A stretch of DNA of 64,000 nucleotides, taken from positions 2,820,394 to 2,884,393 of the forward strand of contig NC_019702.1 of NCBI RefSeq assembly GCF_000317085.1, given 5' to 3'. Origin of the DNA: Synechococcus sp. PCC 7502. GTDB taxonomy: Bacteria; Cyanobacteriota; Cyanobacteriia; Pseudanabaenales; Pseudanabaenaceae. Shown here piece after piece: positions 1-9,978 of the stretch. The notes under the pieces were generated by a model that made no database searches, was not told the origin of the DNA, and saw nothing but the letters and a program-made list of their open reading frames with translations. How positions within the stretch are numbered: position 1 is the stretch's first letter; each line of letters begins with the position of its first letter. A program made the position numbers and the translations under genes.

Positions 1-213
1 GTATCCGATGGCAGATTGGTGGGAGCCATGTTAATAGGCAAACAAAGACGCACTAATATTCTGCGTAAAATTATTGAGGGTAATTATATTATTACTGGAC
101 ATGAACTAGAACTTATGGATACTAAGTTTAAGCCCACAGGTTTACCTATAGCCGATATTGCGAGGGCTGGAGATGCGGATGTAGGGGCAAAACTTGCTGC
201 CTATGCCAACTAA
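1..213 (+). CDS. C-terminal end of a flavin-type oxidoreductase (partial)
   Basis: The reading frame is open from the first base of the window and stops at 211-213, so only the last 70 residues are present. The tail begins with a DGRLVGAMLIG segment followed by a basic stretch. That pattern is common near the C-terminus of FAD/NAD(P)-dependent pyridine-nucleotide oxidoreductases of the rubredoxin/nitrite reductase type. The FAD- and NAD-binding motifs would lie upstream and are not visible, so the family call is an inference. It is followed by gatC on the same strand after an 84-bp gap. Confidence 0.4.
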   Translation, partial: VSDGRLVGAMLIGKQRRTNILRKIIEGNYIITGHELELMDTKFKPTGLPIADIARAGDADVGAKLAAYAN

Positions 214-297
214 GCTTGTTGACTTTAATATTTAGCTGATCCCTAGCTGGTATATTGGGAAGTAACTTAGGAATAATCAACTTTTTAAAATCTAACC

Positions 298-588
298 ATG
301 ATCGATCGCTCTCAAGTTCAGCACATTGCCCGTTTAAGCAGATTACAATTAACTGAGACTGAAGAAATTGCTTTTACCACTCAGCTTGGGAATATTTTGA
401 CCTACTTTGAGCAGTTAAATGAACTAGATGATCTACTTGTTGGAGTAGAACCAACCACAAGAGCGATCGCCACAGTAAATATCACTCGTCCCGATGACTC
501 TAAACCCTATCCCGATAAAGAGGCTTTGTTAAACTGTGCGCCCGATCGCGATGATGAATTTTTTAAAGTTCCCCAAATTATGGGTTAG
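298..588 (+). CDS. gatC: Asp-tRNA(Asn)/Glu-tRNA(Gln) amidotransferase subunit C
   Basis: 96 residues, the usual length for GatC. The N-terminus (IDRSQVQHIARLSRLQLTE) and the C-terminal segment with the conserved DDEFFKVPQI ending are typical of the family. GatC is the small linker subunit that holds GatA and GatB together in GatCAB, which converts mischarged Glu-tRNA(Gln) and Asp-tRNA(Asn) by transamidation in the cytoplasm. gatA and gatB are not in the window, as is usual in cyanobacteria where the three genes are scattered. The gene converges on the kinase gene downstream, with 39 bp between the stops. Confidence 0.93.
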   Translation: MIDRSQVQHIARLSRLQLTETEEIAFTTQLGNILTYFEQLNELDDLLVGVEPTTRAIATVNITRPDDSKPYPDKEALLNCAPDRDDEFFKVPQIMG

Positions 589-604
589 TGACAATTAGCA
601 AACC

Positions 605-620
605 TTTACGTACGGGTAAA
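605..620. repeat. Small hairpin just beyond the kinase-FGE stop codon
   Basis: TTTAC and GTAAA form a 5-bp inverted repeat around a 6-base loop between the convergent gatC and kinase genes. It is too weak to call as a rho-independent terminator with confidence. It is recorded because the kinase gene ends in a possible variable region and hairpins lie next to such regions in some diversity-generating retroelement targets. Confidence 0.3.
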
Positions 621-627
621 ACCTTTA

Positions 628-2439
628 TTAAATCGAAAAGGCGATCCTAAATCCACAGCGATCAAAGCGACTATCGGGAAAATAGCCATTCCGAAAAGCA
701 GATCGACAATTACTAGGATTGGAGTTCCATGCTCCCCCCCGTAGCACACGACTGCGATTACCCGTACCACTACTATTAACTCCCTCCCAAGCACTGCCAT
801 CGATGGGGGCATTACGATAGTGATCATGAGCCTCATCTTGGCACCACTCCCACACATTACCGTGCATATCAAACAGTCCAAAGGCATTGGGAGGAAACAC
901 ATTCACCTCAGTGGTTTGCATACGGTACTTACTTTTGGGTGAGTTAGCATAGCTGACCTGTCCATTAAAGTTAGCAAAATCAGCCGTAATCACTTCGCCA
1001 AAGTAAAAAGGTGTGATTGTCCCCGCTCTACAGGCATATTCCCATTCCGCCTCACTGGGCAGACGATAGGGTTTACCCGTTACTTCCGCTAGCTTATGAC
1101 AAAAGTCCTGAGCATCATGCCAAGATACATTTTCTACGGGTAAGTTTGCTCCCTTAAAGCGAGATGGGTTATTGTCCATGACCATTTGCCACTGTGCCTG
1201 AGTCACTGGATACTTACCCAGAAAAAAGGTAGGGACATTCACTAGGTGCTGGGGAGTTTCATCCTTTGATTGTTCTTCCTCTGTAAGGGACGAACCCATG
1301 AGAAAGTTACCTTCGGGGATTTTAATCATCTCAATCAAGAGATCATCAACTGGGGCATCAATAAAATACTCAACTTGACAGGTACGCTTCTCAATCGTGA
1401 TATTGCTATCAGTAAGAATTTTACGAGAGAGTAAATTTACTTGCTTATTGCTAGGGACTTTAAGTCTAACCGTTTCAAATTTGAATTTTTTAAGCTTGAT
1501 CAAAAGGGACTTAGAACTTGGGATAGAGATCGCTTTAGAGCTATTTTTTTTGATAGTTTGTTGTCCACTATTTAAGTCTTTAATTACCTCTGTGGCGGAA
1601 GTATAGCGTTGTTTAACCGAAGCATGGATCATTTTATCTAAAACTTGGGCAAGGCGATCGCTAACTCCATCGGTGCGATGTCTCCAAACAAATCCTTCCG
1701 AAACATCAAATAAGTTATAGGGTTCCACCCCAGTCAAGAGGTAAATACAGGTTACACCTAGACTATAAATGTCACTGCTGAAGATAGCTTTACCCAAACT
1801 CTGCTCAGGGGAGGCATAACCAACGGTACCAATAGTAGTACCCACCTTAGCCAAACTGGTAGCCGTGGCAAACTTAGCCGCACCAAAATCAACTAATACA
1901 GGTTTACCATCAGACCTACGCCGAATAATATTATCGGGTTTAATATCACGGTGAATTACCTGAGCATCGTGCATAAACTGCAAAACTGGTAGCAGATCAT
2001 TTAATAGTTTACGAATTTTGACTTCATCAAATACGCCTTCCTTGCTCAGTTCTTTCCCCAGATTATTGCCATTAACAAACTGTTGTACTAGATAAAGACG
2101 ATTTTCCTGTTCTGTATAGGCATATAATTCGGGAATTTGCGAATGCTTACCCAAGTCATCCAGTCTGACCGCTTCTTGCTTAAATAACCGTCTTGCTTCA
2201 TGGACAAACTCATTTTCGACGGGGAGAAATTGCTTAATTACACAGGGAGGACGAGAGGGCTTAGCTTCATCGATCGCTAAAAAGGTTCGACCAAATCCAC
2301 CCCGCCCCAGTACTTTTAACGCCCGATAGCGATCATTAACAAGCAACTGCGAACCACAATTTTCACAAATCTTCAGTGTTTCTGGGTTCTGATGATTGCA
2401 GATGGGATTCAGGCAGTAGCTTATATTTCGCAAAGACAA
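628..2439 (-). CDS. Ser/Thr protein kinase with N-terminal zinc ribbon and C-terminal FGE-sulfatase domain
   Basis: 603 residues in three parts. A zinc ribbon uses C9, C14, C25 and C28, as in cyanobacterial SpkB-type kinases. A complete protein kinase domain follows: glycine loop GRGGFGR at 45-51, ATP lysine K69 in VIKQF, catalytic HRDIKPDN at 163-170 and DFG at 184-186. After a basic linker a formylglycine-generating-enzyme-like (SUMF1, C-type-lectin fold) domain starts near residue 365 with IPEGNFLMGSS and ends in RVLRGGAWNSNPSNCRSAFR...GFRI. All catalytic kinase residues are present, so it should be active. The FGE-like domain more likely binds ligands than makes formylglycine, which is an inference. 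The last 35 residues resemble variable regions of diversity-generating retroelement targets. It stands alone, convergent with gatC. Confidence 0.9.
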   Translation of the reverse strand: MSLRNISYCLNPICNHQNPETLKICENCGSQLLVNDRYRALKVLGRGGFGRTFLAIDEAKPSRPPCVIKQFLPVENEFVHEARRLFKQEAVRLDDLGKHSQIPELYAYTEQENRLYLVQQFVNGNNLGKELSKEGVFDEVKIRKLLNDLLPVLQFMHDAQVIHRDIKPDNIIRRRSDGKPVLVDFGAAKFATATSLAKVGTTIGTVGYASPEQSLGKAIFSSDIYSLGVTCIYLLTGVEPYNLFDVSEGFVWRHRTDGVSDRLAQVLDKMIHASVKQRYTSATEVIKDLNSGQQTIKKNSSKAISIPSSKSLLIKLKKFKFETVRLKVPSNKQVNLLSRKILTDSNITIEKRTCQVEYFIDAPVDDLLIEMIKIPEGNFLMGSSLTEEEQSKDETPQHLVNVPTFFLGKYPVTQAQWQMVMDNNPSRFKGANLPVENVSWHDAQDFCHKLAEVTGKPYRLPSEAEWEYACRAGTITPFYFGEVITADFANFNGQVSYANSPKSKYRMQTTEVNVFPPNAFGLFDMHGNVWEWCQDEAHDHYRNAPIDGSAWEGVNSSGTGNRSRVLRGGAWNSNPSNCRSAFRNGYFPDSRFDRCGFRIAFSI

Positions 2440-2495
2440 GAGACTTATATTCCTTTTAATTCCTTAAACTTTCTTGGATTTCTTGAGATTTTTCC

Positions 2496-3347
2496 TTAGA
2501 CTTTAGTGCGATCGGTAAAGATTTCATAGCCATCTTTAGTGACTAAAACCGTATGCTCAAACTGTGCCGAAAGTTTATGATCCACTGTGACTGCCGTCCA
2601 CTTATCCGATAAAATTCTCACACGATTGGAGCCTTCATTAATAATTGGTTCGATCGCCAAGGTCATGCCCGCTCTCAATCTGACATTAGGTAAAGGATTT
2701 TTGCCCGTGATGGCACTGCGATTATTAAATACCGAGGGTTCCTCATGGAGATTTCTGCCCACCCCATGCCCTGTAAAGTCTTCAACTACGGTATAGCCAT
2801 TGTTCCTTACATAATCATCCACAGCCCCCGCAATATCCAATAGATAATTACCTTCTTTAACCTGTTCAATGCCCTTATATAAAGCTGTTTCTGCCACTTG
2901 GACTAATCGGGCAATGCGATCGCTGACGGGGGGAACCATTAACGTAATGCAGGAATCTCCATGAAAGCCATTTTGAAAAGCACCCACATCTACCTTGACT
3001 AAATCTCCCGCCTTAATCACTTTTTTAGCATTGGGAATCCCGTGGACAACTTCATTGTTAACACTGACACACAAAGTGGCGGGAAATTTGTGATAGCCCT
3101 TAAAACTAGGAATAGCTCCCATTTCTCGCACCCGCTTTTCAGCATAGGTATCCAGATCAAGGGTAGTCATGCCGGGAGCAATAATTTGCGAAATTTCCTT
3201 CAACACCGTAGCCACGATGCGAGAGGACTCACGCATGATTTCAAGTTCACGTTTCGATTTGATTTCAATGCCTTTTGTTGCTTTTGTAACAACTTCAGCT
3301 TGGGGTTGAGATTTAGACTGCGATCGCAAGGTAGTAAGAATATTCAT
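2496..3347 (-). CDS. map: Methionine aminopeptidase, type I
   Basis: 283 residues. It removes the initiator methionine from nascent proteins. The dinuclear metal site is complete: D120 and D131 in [16 protein letters not shown]194 in GHGVG, E233 in IEPIINEGS and E264 in FEHTV. H102 in VVHGIP is the usual substrate-side histidine. The first 28 residues, before the family start at [10 protein letters not shown], are a variable polar extension. A shorter start is possible, but the upstream ATG is in frame and no better start is seen. It is followed by the kinase gene on the same strand after a 56-bp gap. Confidence 0.95.
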   Translation of the reverse strand: MNILTTLRSQSKSQPQAEVVTKATKGIEIKSKRELEIMRESSRIVATVLKEISQIIAPGMTTLDLDTYAEKRVREMGAIPSFKGYHKFPATLCVSVNNEVVHGIPNAKKVIKAGDLVKVDVGAFQNGFHGDSCITLMVPPVSDRIARLVQVAETALYKGIEQVKEGNYLLDIAGAVDDYVRNNGYTVVEDFTGHGVGRNLHEEPSVFNNRSAITGKNPLPNVRLRAGMTLAIEPIINEGSNRVRILSDKWTAVTVDHKLSAQFEHTVLVTKDGYEIFTDRTKV

Positions 3348-3437
3348 GAATTGACTTTACATTAATGAAAGCATAAAAGTTAATATAGTCTCTAGTCTAG
3401 CAATATAATCCACAGAGTAATTCCATAGAGGTCGTGT

Positions 3438-4691
3438 ATGTCTGGTATTCCACCCCTTCCCCAATCTAGAGTGCCTTCCCCGTTAACTGGTCCCTTAACT
3501 GGTTCATTAACAGGAGCCGTACCACCACCTCTAAGTAGAGCATCGGATACCCAAATTCGCACTCCTGTAAGACCAGGTCCACCACCTCTGGTTGCCAATG
3601 CTCCTAATCGTAATACCCGTGGTGCGGGACAGCCTACCCTAGAACACTTAGTTAAGGATGCCTACGAGCAGGGATGTTCGGATTTACACCTAGGTGTTAA
3701 TGAAAAAATTAGGTTTAGGTCTAGGGGGTTAATGGTAGTGCAAGAGAATTACCCTATACCAGACGAAGCCACTTTTTATTCATGGCTAGGGGAAGTGATG
3801 GATGAAAAGCAAATTCAAGGCTTTAAAGATACCTTTGAGTTTGATGGTGCGACCCAGTACGAGTTTGCCCGTTGTCGGATTAATGTGTTTGACACCTTAA
3901 AAGGTCCAGCCATGGTCATGCGGTTAATTCCATTGAAGATTTTGACCATAGACCAGTTAAATTTACCCGAAGTCTTCCGTGAACTTTGCTATACCCATAA
4001 GGGCTTAATCTTAGTTACAGGACCCACTGGTTCTGGTAAGTCCACAACCCTAGCGGCAATGGTGGATTTTATCAACTCGGAAATGCCTAAGCATTTAATC
4101 TCCATCGAAGATCCCATAGAATTTGTTCATCCCAGTAAAAAGGCTTTAATTAAGCAACGGGAAGTGGGAATCCATACCCATAAATTTGATAACGCCCTGA
4201 AGGCATCTTTACGGGAAGACCCAGATATTATCCTAATTGGGGAAATGCGCGATCGCGAAACTGTAAATACTGCCCTCAAAGCGGGACAAACGGGACACCT
4301 TGTATTTGGAACCTTGCACACCAATAGTGCAGTTAAAACAATCGAGCGGATTTTAAACCTCTACGAACCTGATCAACAGGCACCGATGCGGGATCAAATT
4401 GCCGAAACCCTAGTGGCTGTAATTGCCCAAACCTTAGTGCGGACTACTGATGGTAAGCGTGCCGCCGCCCATGAAATCATGATTAATACCGATGCCATTC
4501 GTGACTATATCAAACGGGGAGAAGTTGACGAAATTGAATCAATTATTCCTAAATCCAGCTTTGATGGTATGTGTTCGATGAACCAATCATTATTAAAACT
4601 GTATGAAGATGGTCGGATTACGGAAGAAACTGCCGTAGAAAATTCACCCAAACCGAACGAAATGGCGCAGTACCTTCGTGGTCGTGTCTAG
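3438..4691 (+). CDS. pilT: Type IV pilus retraction ATPase, PilT-like
   Basis: 417 residues. A proline-rich, probably disordered N-terminus of about 65 residues precedes the PilT N-domain (SDLHLGVNEKIRFRSRG). The secretion ATPase core follows: Walker A GPTGSGKS at 195-202, Asp box around 222-226, Walker B DIILIGEMRD at 263-272 and a His box GHLVFGTLHT. PilT depolymerises pilin fibres to drive twitching motility, and phototaxis and DNA uptake in cyanobacteria. The length is greater than the classical 340-370 because of the N-terminal extension. No pilB or pilC is adjacent. The gene runs into the AEC transporter after 14 bp. Confidence 0.9.
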   Translation: MSGIPPLPQSRVPSPLTGPLTGSLTGAVPPPLSRASDTQIRTPVRPGPPPLVANAPNRNTRGAGQPTLEHLVKDAYEQGCSDLHLGVNEKIRFRSRGLMVVQENYPIPDEATFYSWLGEVMDEKQIQGFKDTFEFDGATQYEFARCRINVFDTLKGPAMVMRLIPLKILTIDQLNLPEVFRELCYTHKGLILVTGPTGSGKSTTLAAMVDFINSEMPKHLISIEDPIEFVHPSKKALIKQREVGIHTHKFDNALKASLREDPDIILIGEMRDRETVNTALKAGQTGHLVFGTLHTNSAVKTIERILNLYEPDQQAPMRDQIAETLVAVIAQTLVRTTDGKRAAAHEIMINTDAIRDYIKRGEVDEIESIIPKSSFDGMCSMNQSLLKLYEDGRITEETAVENSPKPNEMAQYLRGRV

Positions 4692-4705
4692 GTAGCTTAT
4701 AACCT

Positions 4706-5623
4706 GTGATTGCTCAACTTGCTGAAATCTATCTGCCCTTGGTGCTTTGGGTCTGTGTAGGGCTGGTATTTTTGCGCTCTGTTCCAGATTTCATTCCTAA
4801 GCTCATCGGGCGATCGCTTTACTGGATTGGGGTACCCCTTCAGGTGCTGGCGTTCATGCAAAAGTCAGAGATTAATATCAATCTGTGGGTTGTTCCCTTA
4901 ATCGTAATTTTAAGCTTGGCAGGTGGTGCCACGGTAGCATGGTTTCTCAGCCGAGATTTTACCCAATCCGCAGAACGGGGAGATTTCTTATTAGCAGCTA
5001 TTTTAGGAAATACGGGCTTTGTGGGTTTGGCAATTACTCCCAATCTCATTGCTAATAGTGCCTTAAGTTGGGTAGTACTATTTAGCCTTGCCCATAATAT
5101 TATTGGTAGTTATGGAATCGGGGTGGCGATCGCTTCTTATTATGGCGAACATAGTATTAAAGTTAATTGGACTACTCACCTTAAATCCGTAATTACTACT
5201 CCCTCTCTATGGGCTTTTGGTTTAGGCTTATATTTGCAAATTAATCATATTGAACTTAATCAAACCCTTGGAATTTATTTGCAAGAGTCCATTACAGTAG
5301 TTGTGCCTTTAGCCCTTTTACTAGTGGGAATTAGACTTAAATCAATTAACAGTTGGGAGAGTCTGAGACATGCTATTCCAGCTACTGCAATTAAGCTCAT
5401 ATTACTGCCCCTAAGCGTAGGTGTGATCATGGGTATGATGGGAATTAGTGGCTCCGAACGTTTATCTATGGTTCTACAGGCGGGTATGCCCACTGCCTTA
5501 GCGGGAGTAATTCTGGCGGAAGAATATAACCTGCGCCGAGACACAATTATTTTAAGTATTGCCCTTAGCAGTATTGGCGTACTTTTGACTATTCCCCTGT
5601 GGTTGTGGCTATTTCAGCCTTAA
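4706..5623 (+). CDS. AEC-family (auxin efflux carrier-like) permease
   Basis: 305 residues beginning at GTG, 14 bp after pilT. The protein is almost entirely hydrophobic with about ten membrane segments in two halves, the AEC/BART fold. The segment LLAAILGNTGFVGLAITPNL in the first half and GMPTALAGVILAEEYNL in the second half are typical of the family. AEC members export or import small organic acids and amino acids, and the substrate here cannot be told from sequence. The tight spacing suggests cotranscription with pilT, but I see no functional link. Confidence 0.85.
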   Translation: MIAQLAEIYLPLVLWVCVGLVFLRSVPDFIPKLIGRSLYWIGVPLQVLAFMQKSEININLWVVPLIVILSLAGGATVAWFLSRDFTQSAERGDFLLAAILGNTGFVGLAITPNLIANSALSWVVLFSLAHNIIGSYGIGVAIASYYGEHSIKVNWTTHLKSVITTPSLWAFGLGLYLQINHIELNQTLGIYLQESITVVVPLALLLVGIRLKSINSWESLRHAIPATAIKLILLPLSVGVIMGMMGISGSERLSMVLQAGMPTALAGVILAEEYNLRRDTIILSIALSSIGVLLTIPLWLWLFQP

Positions 5624-5722
5624 TAAATCAATATAAAAAATTAATAAACTACTCACTTTGTATTAATAGCTATATGATTGCCACATATATAAAGTAAGAA
5701 AACTAAAGTAAGAAGAAGCATA

Positions 5723-7867
5723 ATGACGGCAACAGAAAAAACAATCTCATTCTATGGCAGAGAGATTAAGTTAAGAATTGGCTTGTTGGCACCACAGGCA
5801 GGTGGATCGGTATTAATACAATGCGGCGAGACTGCAGTTTTGGTTACAGCCACACGGGGAGAAGCAAGGGAAGGCATAGATTTTTTACCTCTAATGGTTG
5901 ACTATGAGGAGAGACTATATGCAGCAGGCAGAATACCCGGTGGATTTCTAAGACGAGAAGGTCGTCCACCCGAAAAGGCAATCTTAATTTGTCGGTTGAT
6001 TGATCGCCCCATGCGTCCTCTATTTCCTAACTGGATTCGGGATGATATTCAGATTGTAGCAACAACAATGGCATTAGATGAAAAGTCTCCACCTGATGTT
6101 TTGGCAGTAACTGCGGCTTCGATCGCTGCTTTAGTAGCTGGATTACCCTTTAATGGTCCGATGGCGGGCGTGAGAGTTGGTCTAGTGGGTGATGAATTTA
6201 TTATCAATCCCACCTATGCAGAAGTGGAAGCAGGAGACCTCGACCTAGTGGTTGCAGGCACCCCTGAAGGCATCATTATGGTAGAAGCGGGAGCCAATCA
6301 ACTGCCAGAACAGGACATGATCGAGGCGATCGAATTTGGGTATGAGGCGGTGCAAGAGCTAATCAAAGCACAGCAGATAATTATGGCAGAACTGGGTATT
6401 GCTCCAGTCGATTTAGTACCACCACCCGTAGATTTAACCCTACAAAGCTTTATTAATGAGCAAGTTGGCACCAAAATTCAACAGGTAGTCGCTAGTCTTG
6501 AAAAAAATCGCACCGTTAGAGATGCCGCCCTCGATCAAATTAAAAAAGAACTCAAAGCGGCGATCGCTAACCTCGAAGAAACTGATCCGATTAAGCTTGT
6601 AGCTACCGATAAAGTCGTGAGCAGCACTTTTAAAGAAATCACTAAAATTTATATGCGCCGACAGGTGATTGAAGACAGCATCAGAATTGATGGACGTAAA
6701 CTAGATGAAGTTCGTCCCGTTTCTGCGGATACAGGTATTCTTCCCCGTGTGCATGGCAGTGGTTTATTTAATCGTGGTCTAACTCAGGTCTTATCCATTG
6801 CTACCTTGGGTTCTCCTTCCGATGCTCAAGAAATGGATGATCTGCATCCCGATGAGAAGAAAAGATACTTGCACCACTACAATATGCCTCCCTATTCTGT
6901 TGGTGAAGTTAAACCCATGAGATCCCCCGGCAGAAGAGAAATTGGGCATGGGGCTTTAGCTGAACGGGCAATTGTGCCTGTACTGCCACCCGCCCAAAAG
7001 TTCCCCTATGTGCTTAGAGTCGTATCCGAAGTTCTATCATCCAATGGTTCCACATCTATGGGTTCCGTTTGTGCTTCGACATTAGCTCTGATGGATGCAG
7101 GGGTGCCAATCACCAAACCCGTAAGTGGTGTTGCTATGGGATTAATTCAAGAGGGAGATCAGACTCGCATCTTAACGGATATACAGGGAATTGAGGATTT
7201 CTTGGGAGACATGGATTTTAAAGTCGCAGGCACCGATACTGGAATTACAGCCTTACAAATGGATATGAAAATCACTGGTATTGCCATGAGTACTATTCGG
7301 GATGCGATTATTCAAGCTAAAGCAGGAAGAATGCACATACTAGACAAAATGATGGAAGCGATTCCTACCTCAAGGCTAGAACTATCACCCTATGCGCCAA
7401 GGCTATTAACTTTGCAGATTAACCCCGATCAAATTGGACTAGTGATTGGACCTGGTGGTCGTAACATCAAAGGCATTACCGAAGAAACAGGGGCAAAGGT
7501 TGACATCCAAGATGATGGTACTGTAACCATTTCATCCACTAATGGTGATGGAGCTAAACGTGCCAAAATACTAATCGAGAGTATGACTCGTCGGGTCAGT
7601 GCAGGCGATGTCTATGTCGGCAAAGTCATGCGGATAATTCCCATTGGTGCCTTTGTCGAATTCTTGCCCGGCAAAGAAGGAATGGTACATATCTCGCAAC
7701 TGGCAGAGGGACGAGTCGGGAAAGTTGAAGATGAAGTTGCGGTCGGCGATGAGGTCATTATCAAAATTCGTGAAGTTGACCAAAGGGGACGCTACAATCT
7801 AACTCGCTTAGGAATTCATCCTGATGAAGCTGCTGCTGCTAAAGCCGCTTTTGAGTCTGCTAATTAG
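5723..7867 (+). CDS. pnp: Polyribonucleotide nucleotidyltransferase (PNPase)
   Basis: 714 residues, full length. Two RNase PH domains flank a helical domain: the first starts at the N-terminus with [20 protein letters not shown], the second near residue 325 with [12 protein letters not shown]. The catalytic-side segments [12 protein letters not shown] and [11 protein letters not shown] are intact. A KH domain ([14 protein letters not shown]) and an S1 domain ([26 protein letters not shown]) close the protein. It is a phosphorolytic 3'-5' exoribonuclease for mRNA and tRNA turnover, and cyanobacterial PNPase can also add heteropolymeric tails. A purine-rich ribosome site (AGAAGAAG) lies just upstream of the ATG. 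Confidence 0.97.
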   Translation: MTATEKTISFYGREIKLRIGLLAPQAGGSVLIQCGETAVLVTATRGEAREGIDFLPLMVDYEERLYAAGRIPGGFLRREGRPPEKAILICRLIDRPMRPLFPNWIRDDIQIVATTMALDEKSPPDVLAVTAASIAALVAGLPFNGPMAGVRVGLVGDEFIINPTYAEVEAGDLDLVVAGTPEGIIMVEAGANQLPEQDMIEAIEFGYEAVQELIKAQQIIMAELGIAPVDLVPPPVDLTLQSFINEQVGTKIQQVVASLEKNRTVRDAALDQIKKELKAAIANLEETDPIKLVATDKVVSSTFKEITKIYMRRQVIEDSIRIDGRKLDEVRPVSADTGILPRVHGSGLFNRGLTQVLSIATLGSPSDAQEMDDLHPDEKKRYLHHYNMPPYSVGEVKPMRSPGRREIGHGALAERAIVPVLPPAQKFPYVLRVVSEVLSSNGSTSMGSVCASTLALMDAGVPITKPVSGVAMGLIQEGDQTRILTDIQGIEDFLGDMDFKVAGTDTGITALQMDMKITGIAMSTIRDAIIQAKAGRMHILDKMMEAIPTSRLELSPYAPRLLTLQINPDQIGLVIGPGGRNIKGITEETGAKVDIQDDGTVTISSTNGDGAKRAKILIESMTRRVSAGDVYVGKVMRIIPIGAFVEFLPGKEGMVHISQLAEGRVGKVEDEVAVGDEVIIKIREVDQRGRYNLTRLGIHPDEAAAAKAAFESAN

Positions 7868-7903
7868 TTACTTTTAACTTGACTTTAACTTGAGTTTATA
7901 GTA

Positions 7904-7925
7904 AAGGGGACAAAATTATCCCCTT
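7904..7925 (+). terminator. Probable terminator after pnp
   Basis: AAGGGGA and TCCCCTT form a perfect 7-bp stem around an 8-base loop, 37 bp after the pnp stop. The following T-run is weak (ACGTTTAAAAT), so termination may be partial. Confidence 0.5.
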
Positions 7926-7956
7926 ACGTTTAAAATCGGCAGTTTTCGATGTACAG

Positions 7957-8331
7957 CTAACTAAATCGAATTATAGGTAATTGTAAACCCCATGCGATCG
8001 CCAATATTCGTAAAGAGGCAATTGTGATCAAACTACAACCAAATGCCCATGATCGCTGCATTACTAACGCCTGTAAAAGTTGATATAAAATGATAGCGAT
8101 AAACACAAATGGATAATTATTAGGCTGTCCCTCTGCTCTCCCAAAACGCCCAGATATGGCGTCAGAAAAACTGGTAACAGAGATTTTAATAAGCCTTGTC
8201 GATGGCTCTAGCGTTAAGGTTGTCGGATTAGTAAAACTACCTAGTGAATAACTTTCTAACTCCGCTTTTTCACAGATAAAATCTTCAATAGCTGTTAATT
8301 TATCCTCTATCGCATTAAGGAAAGATGGCAA
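7957..8331 (-). CDS. Hypothetical protein with hydrophobic C-terminal half
   Basis: 124 residues, not recognised. The first 80 residues are polar and mixed. The C-terminal part has one clear hydrophobic segment (YPFVFIAIILYQLLQALVM) and a second weaker one, so it may be membrane attached. It converges on pnp and lies at the edge of the transposon-rich patch, so it may itself be a remnant or a recent arrival. Confidence 0.4.
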   Translation of the reverse strand: MPSFLNAIEDKLTAIEDFICEKAELESYSLGSFTNPTTLTLEPSTRLIKISVTSFSDAISGRFGRAEGQPNNYPFVFIAIILYQLLQALVMQRSWAFGCSLITIASLRILAIAWGLQLPIIRFS

Positions 8332-8370
8332 ATCGGAAGTACTCCTAATCTGGGATTCATAGGTAGTGCA

Positions 8371-8529
8371 TCAAAGTAAAGTAGAGTAGGTGGAAACATT
8401 ATCCCAAGTCCACTTTCTATTGGTTAAATTAGCTCTCTGGGCAGCAGTTGTCTTTTTTCGAGAGTGAATCCATATCCAATTAAAAAATGTGACTAATAAT
8501 CTGACTGCTATTTCATTCCACTCCCATAA
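8371..8529 (-). pseudogene. Transposase-like C-terminal remnant cut by the IS630 element
   Basis: The minus strand reads from the IS630 junction into WEWNEIAVRLLVTFFNWIW, then RKKTTAAQRANLTNRKWTW, and stops at 8371-8373. The TAAQRAxLTxRxWxW ending is familiar from cyanobacterial DDE transposase tails. There is no start codon because IS630 sits where the rest should be. Family identity is by resemblance only. Confidence 0.45.
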
Positions 8530-9661
8530 TACCAAATCGAAGAGTATAGGCTACAGATGGTATAAATATATAAACCGAGTTCAAAGAAAAAAATGGCAGG
8601 AGTATACAAATTAGAGATCAGCGAAAGTGAAGAAGAGCTAAAACATATGCTGAGAGTGCAAAAGACCGCATCAGATAAAGAAAGAATTCAGATGCTGTAT
8701 CTGTTAAAAACAAAACAAGCAAGCACAATCCAGACAGCATCGACAATACTGGGACGGCATCGAGTTACATTGCAAGATTGGTTAGGGAATTATCGCAAAG
8801 GGGGAATAGTAGGACTAAACCTAGAACAGGGCGAAAACAGAGTATTCCACAATGGGCGCAGAAAGCATTGATAAAAAAGCTGGAAGAAGCAGAAGGCTTT
8901 GAAAGTTATGGGCAGATCTGCCAATGGTTAGAGAACCAATTAGGAATCAAATCAAACTATAAAACTGTGCATCATCTAGTCCGATATCGGCTGAAAGCCA
9001 GACCGAAAGTGACACGTCCAGTCAGCGCAGGAAAGTCAGAAGAGCAAGTAGAAGCATATAAAAAAACCTTGCCAGTATTATAAGCATGATTGCCTGGTTC
9101 GGCATTAATATAATCGGACTAAATGGCAAAGTGAGATTCTTTTGTCAAGATGAAACACGAATTGGGTTAAAGACAATTAGTGGAAGGAAGATCACAGCAA
9201 GAGGAGTCAAACCCAAAGGTAAAGTTCAGTGGCAGTTTAAGGCAACTTACCTCTATCGAATTGTAGAACCATCAACAGGGGAAAGCTTTTTCTATGAATT
9301 TACTCACCTTAATAGTGAATGCTTCCAAGTATTTCTGAACTTAGTAAGCGCATATTTTCAAGGTGACATCATCGTTATGCAAGTGGATCAAGCAGGAGCA
9401 CACAGAGCAAAACGGTTAAAGATTCCTAAAAATATTATTTTGCTATTTCAGCCTGCCCATGCACCTGAGACTAATCCCATTGAAAGAGTGTGGCAGCATT
9501 TCAAATTAGGGTTGAGGTGGAAACTGCCAAAAGATCTTGACCAGTTGCGTGCATTAATGCGGGAAAGGTTAGAAGTTATGACTCAAGAGGTAATTGCTTC
9601 GATTGTTGGGTGGGATTATATTTTAGAGGCTTTATCTGTAGCTCGTATTTAAAGTTTGGTA
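8530..9661 (+). mobile_element. IS630-family insertion sequence
   Basis: The left end reads TA-CCAAA...GCTACAGAT and the right end reads ATCTGTAGC...TTTGG-TA, an imperfect terminal inverted repeat with TA at both outer edges, as expected from IS630/Tc1-type insertion at TA. Between the ends lies one split transposase gene. The first 34 bases of the left end occur again, perfectly, at 31047-31080. The element interrupts an accessory locus: transposase-tail DNA lies on its left and the 3' part of an excisionase-like gene on its right. Confidence 0.88.
8593..9652 (+). pseudogene. IS630 transposase, split by two -1 frame changes
   Basis: Three consecutive frames together make one IS630 transposase. 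8593-8871 encodes the helix-turn-helix domain (TASTILGRHRVTLQDWL). The second frame, which stops at 9083, continues with RTGRKQSIPQW and SYGQICQWLENQLG. The third, to 9652, carries the DDE core with QDETRIGL, VDQAGAHRAKRL and ETNPIERVW supplying D, D and E. The second change lies at an A-AAA-AAC heptamer (9060-9067), a classic -1 slippery site, so that one could be programmed. The first, near 8815-8850, has no evident slippery motif and looks like decay. The catalytic triad itself is intact. Confidence 0.85.
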
Positions 9662-9888
9662 TAACAGGCTTCTCTTGGCGGACTCTTCGTAACTGGAGAC
9701 TACAGGGTAATTTAAACGAAGGTATCCATTACAAGCGAATTAACAAGCGTAATGATGTTTACTATAACCATGAATTGTTGAATGACTACATTGCAAATAT
9801 AGGCGACTCAAACGCACATCAAGTTGCTATCGATAACTATCTGCGATCGCTACCAAGCAATCAAAAACGTAAACGTAAAGTGTCTTAA
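9660..9888 (+). pseudogene. Excisionase-like DNA-binding protein, 3' part only
   Basis: Just right of the IS630 end, the frame reads GFSWRTLRNWRLQGNLNEG, then a VYYNHELLNDYIANIGD segment and NYLRSLPSNQK, ending at 9886-9888. This resembles small cyanobacterial excisionase or integrase-associated proteins, but the N-terminus is missing and is not found left of the IS. A tRNA 3' end follows 90 bp downstream, the usual setting for the attachment end of an integrated element. The family call rests on remembered resemblance. Confidence 0.55.
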
Positions 9889-9978
9889 GAATTAGTATAA
9901 AATTGGTATACCTAATTATTGACAATAGCAAGAGCTTTTAATATCAATCGTTTTAGATAGGTGATTCCTACCATCGCA

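Noticed and set aside
606-902. 98-residue frame on the minus strand inside the kinase-FGE gene
   Set aside because: It overlaps the kinase-FGE gene in another frame and has no family features.
628-2439. Complete diversity-generating retroelement
   Set aside because: No reverse transcriptase, accessory gene or template repeat was found in the window; only the target-like tail is present.
8593-9652. Intact IS630 transposase
   Set aside because: Two frame changes are needed and only one lies at a good slippery heptamer.
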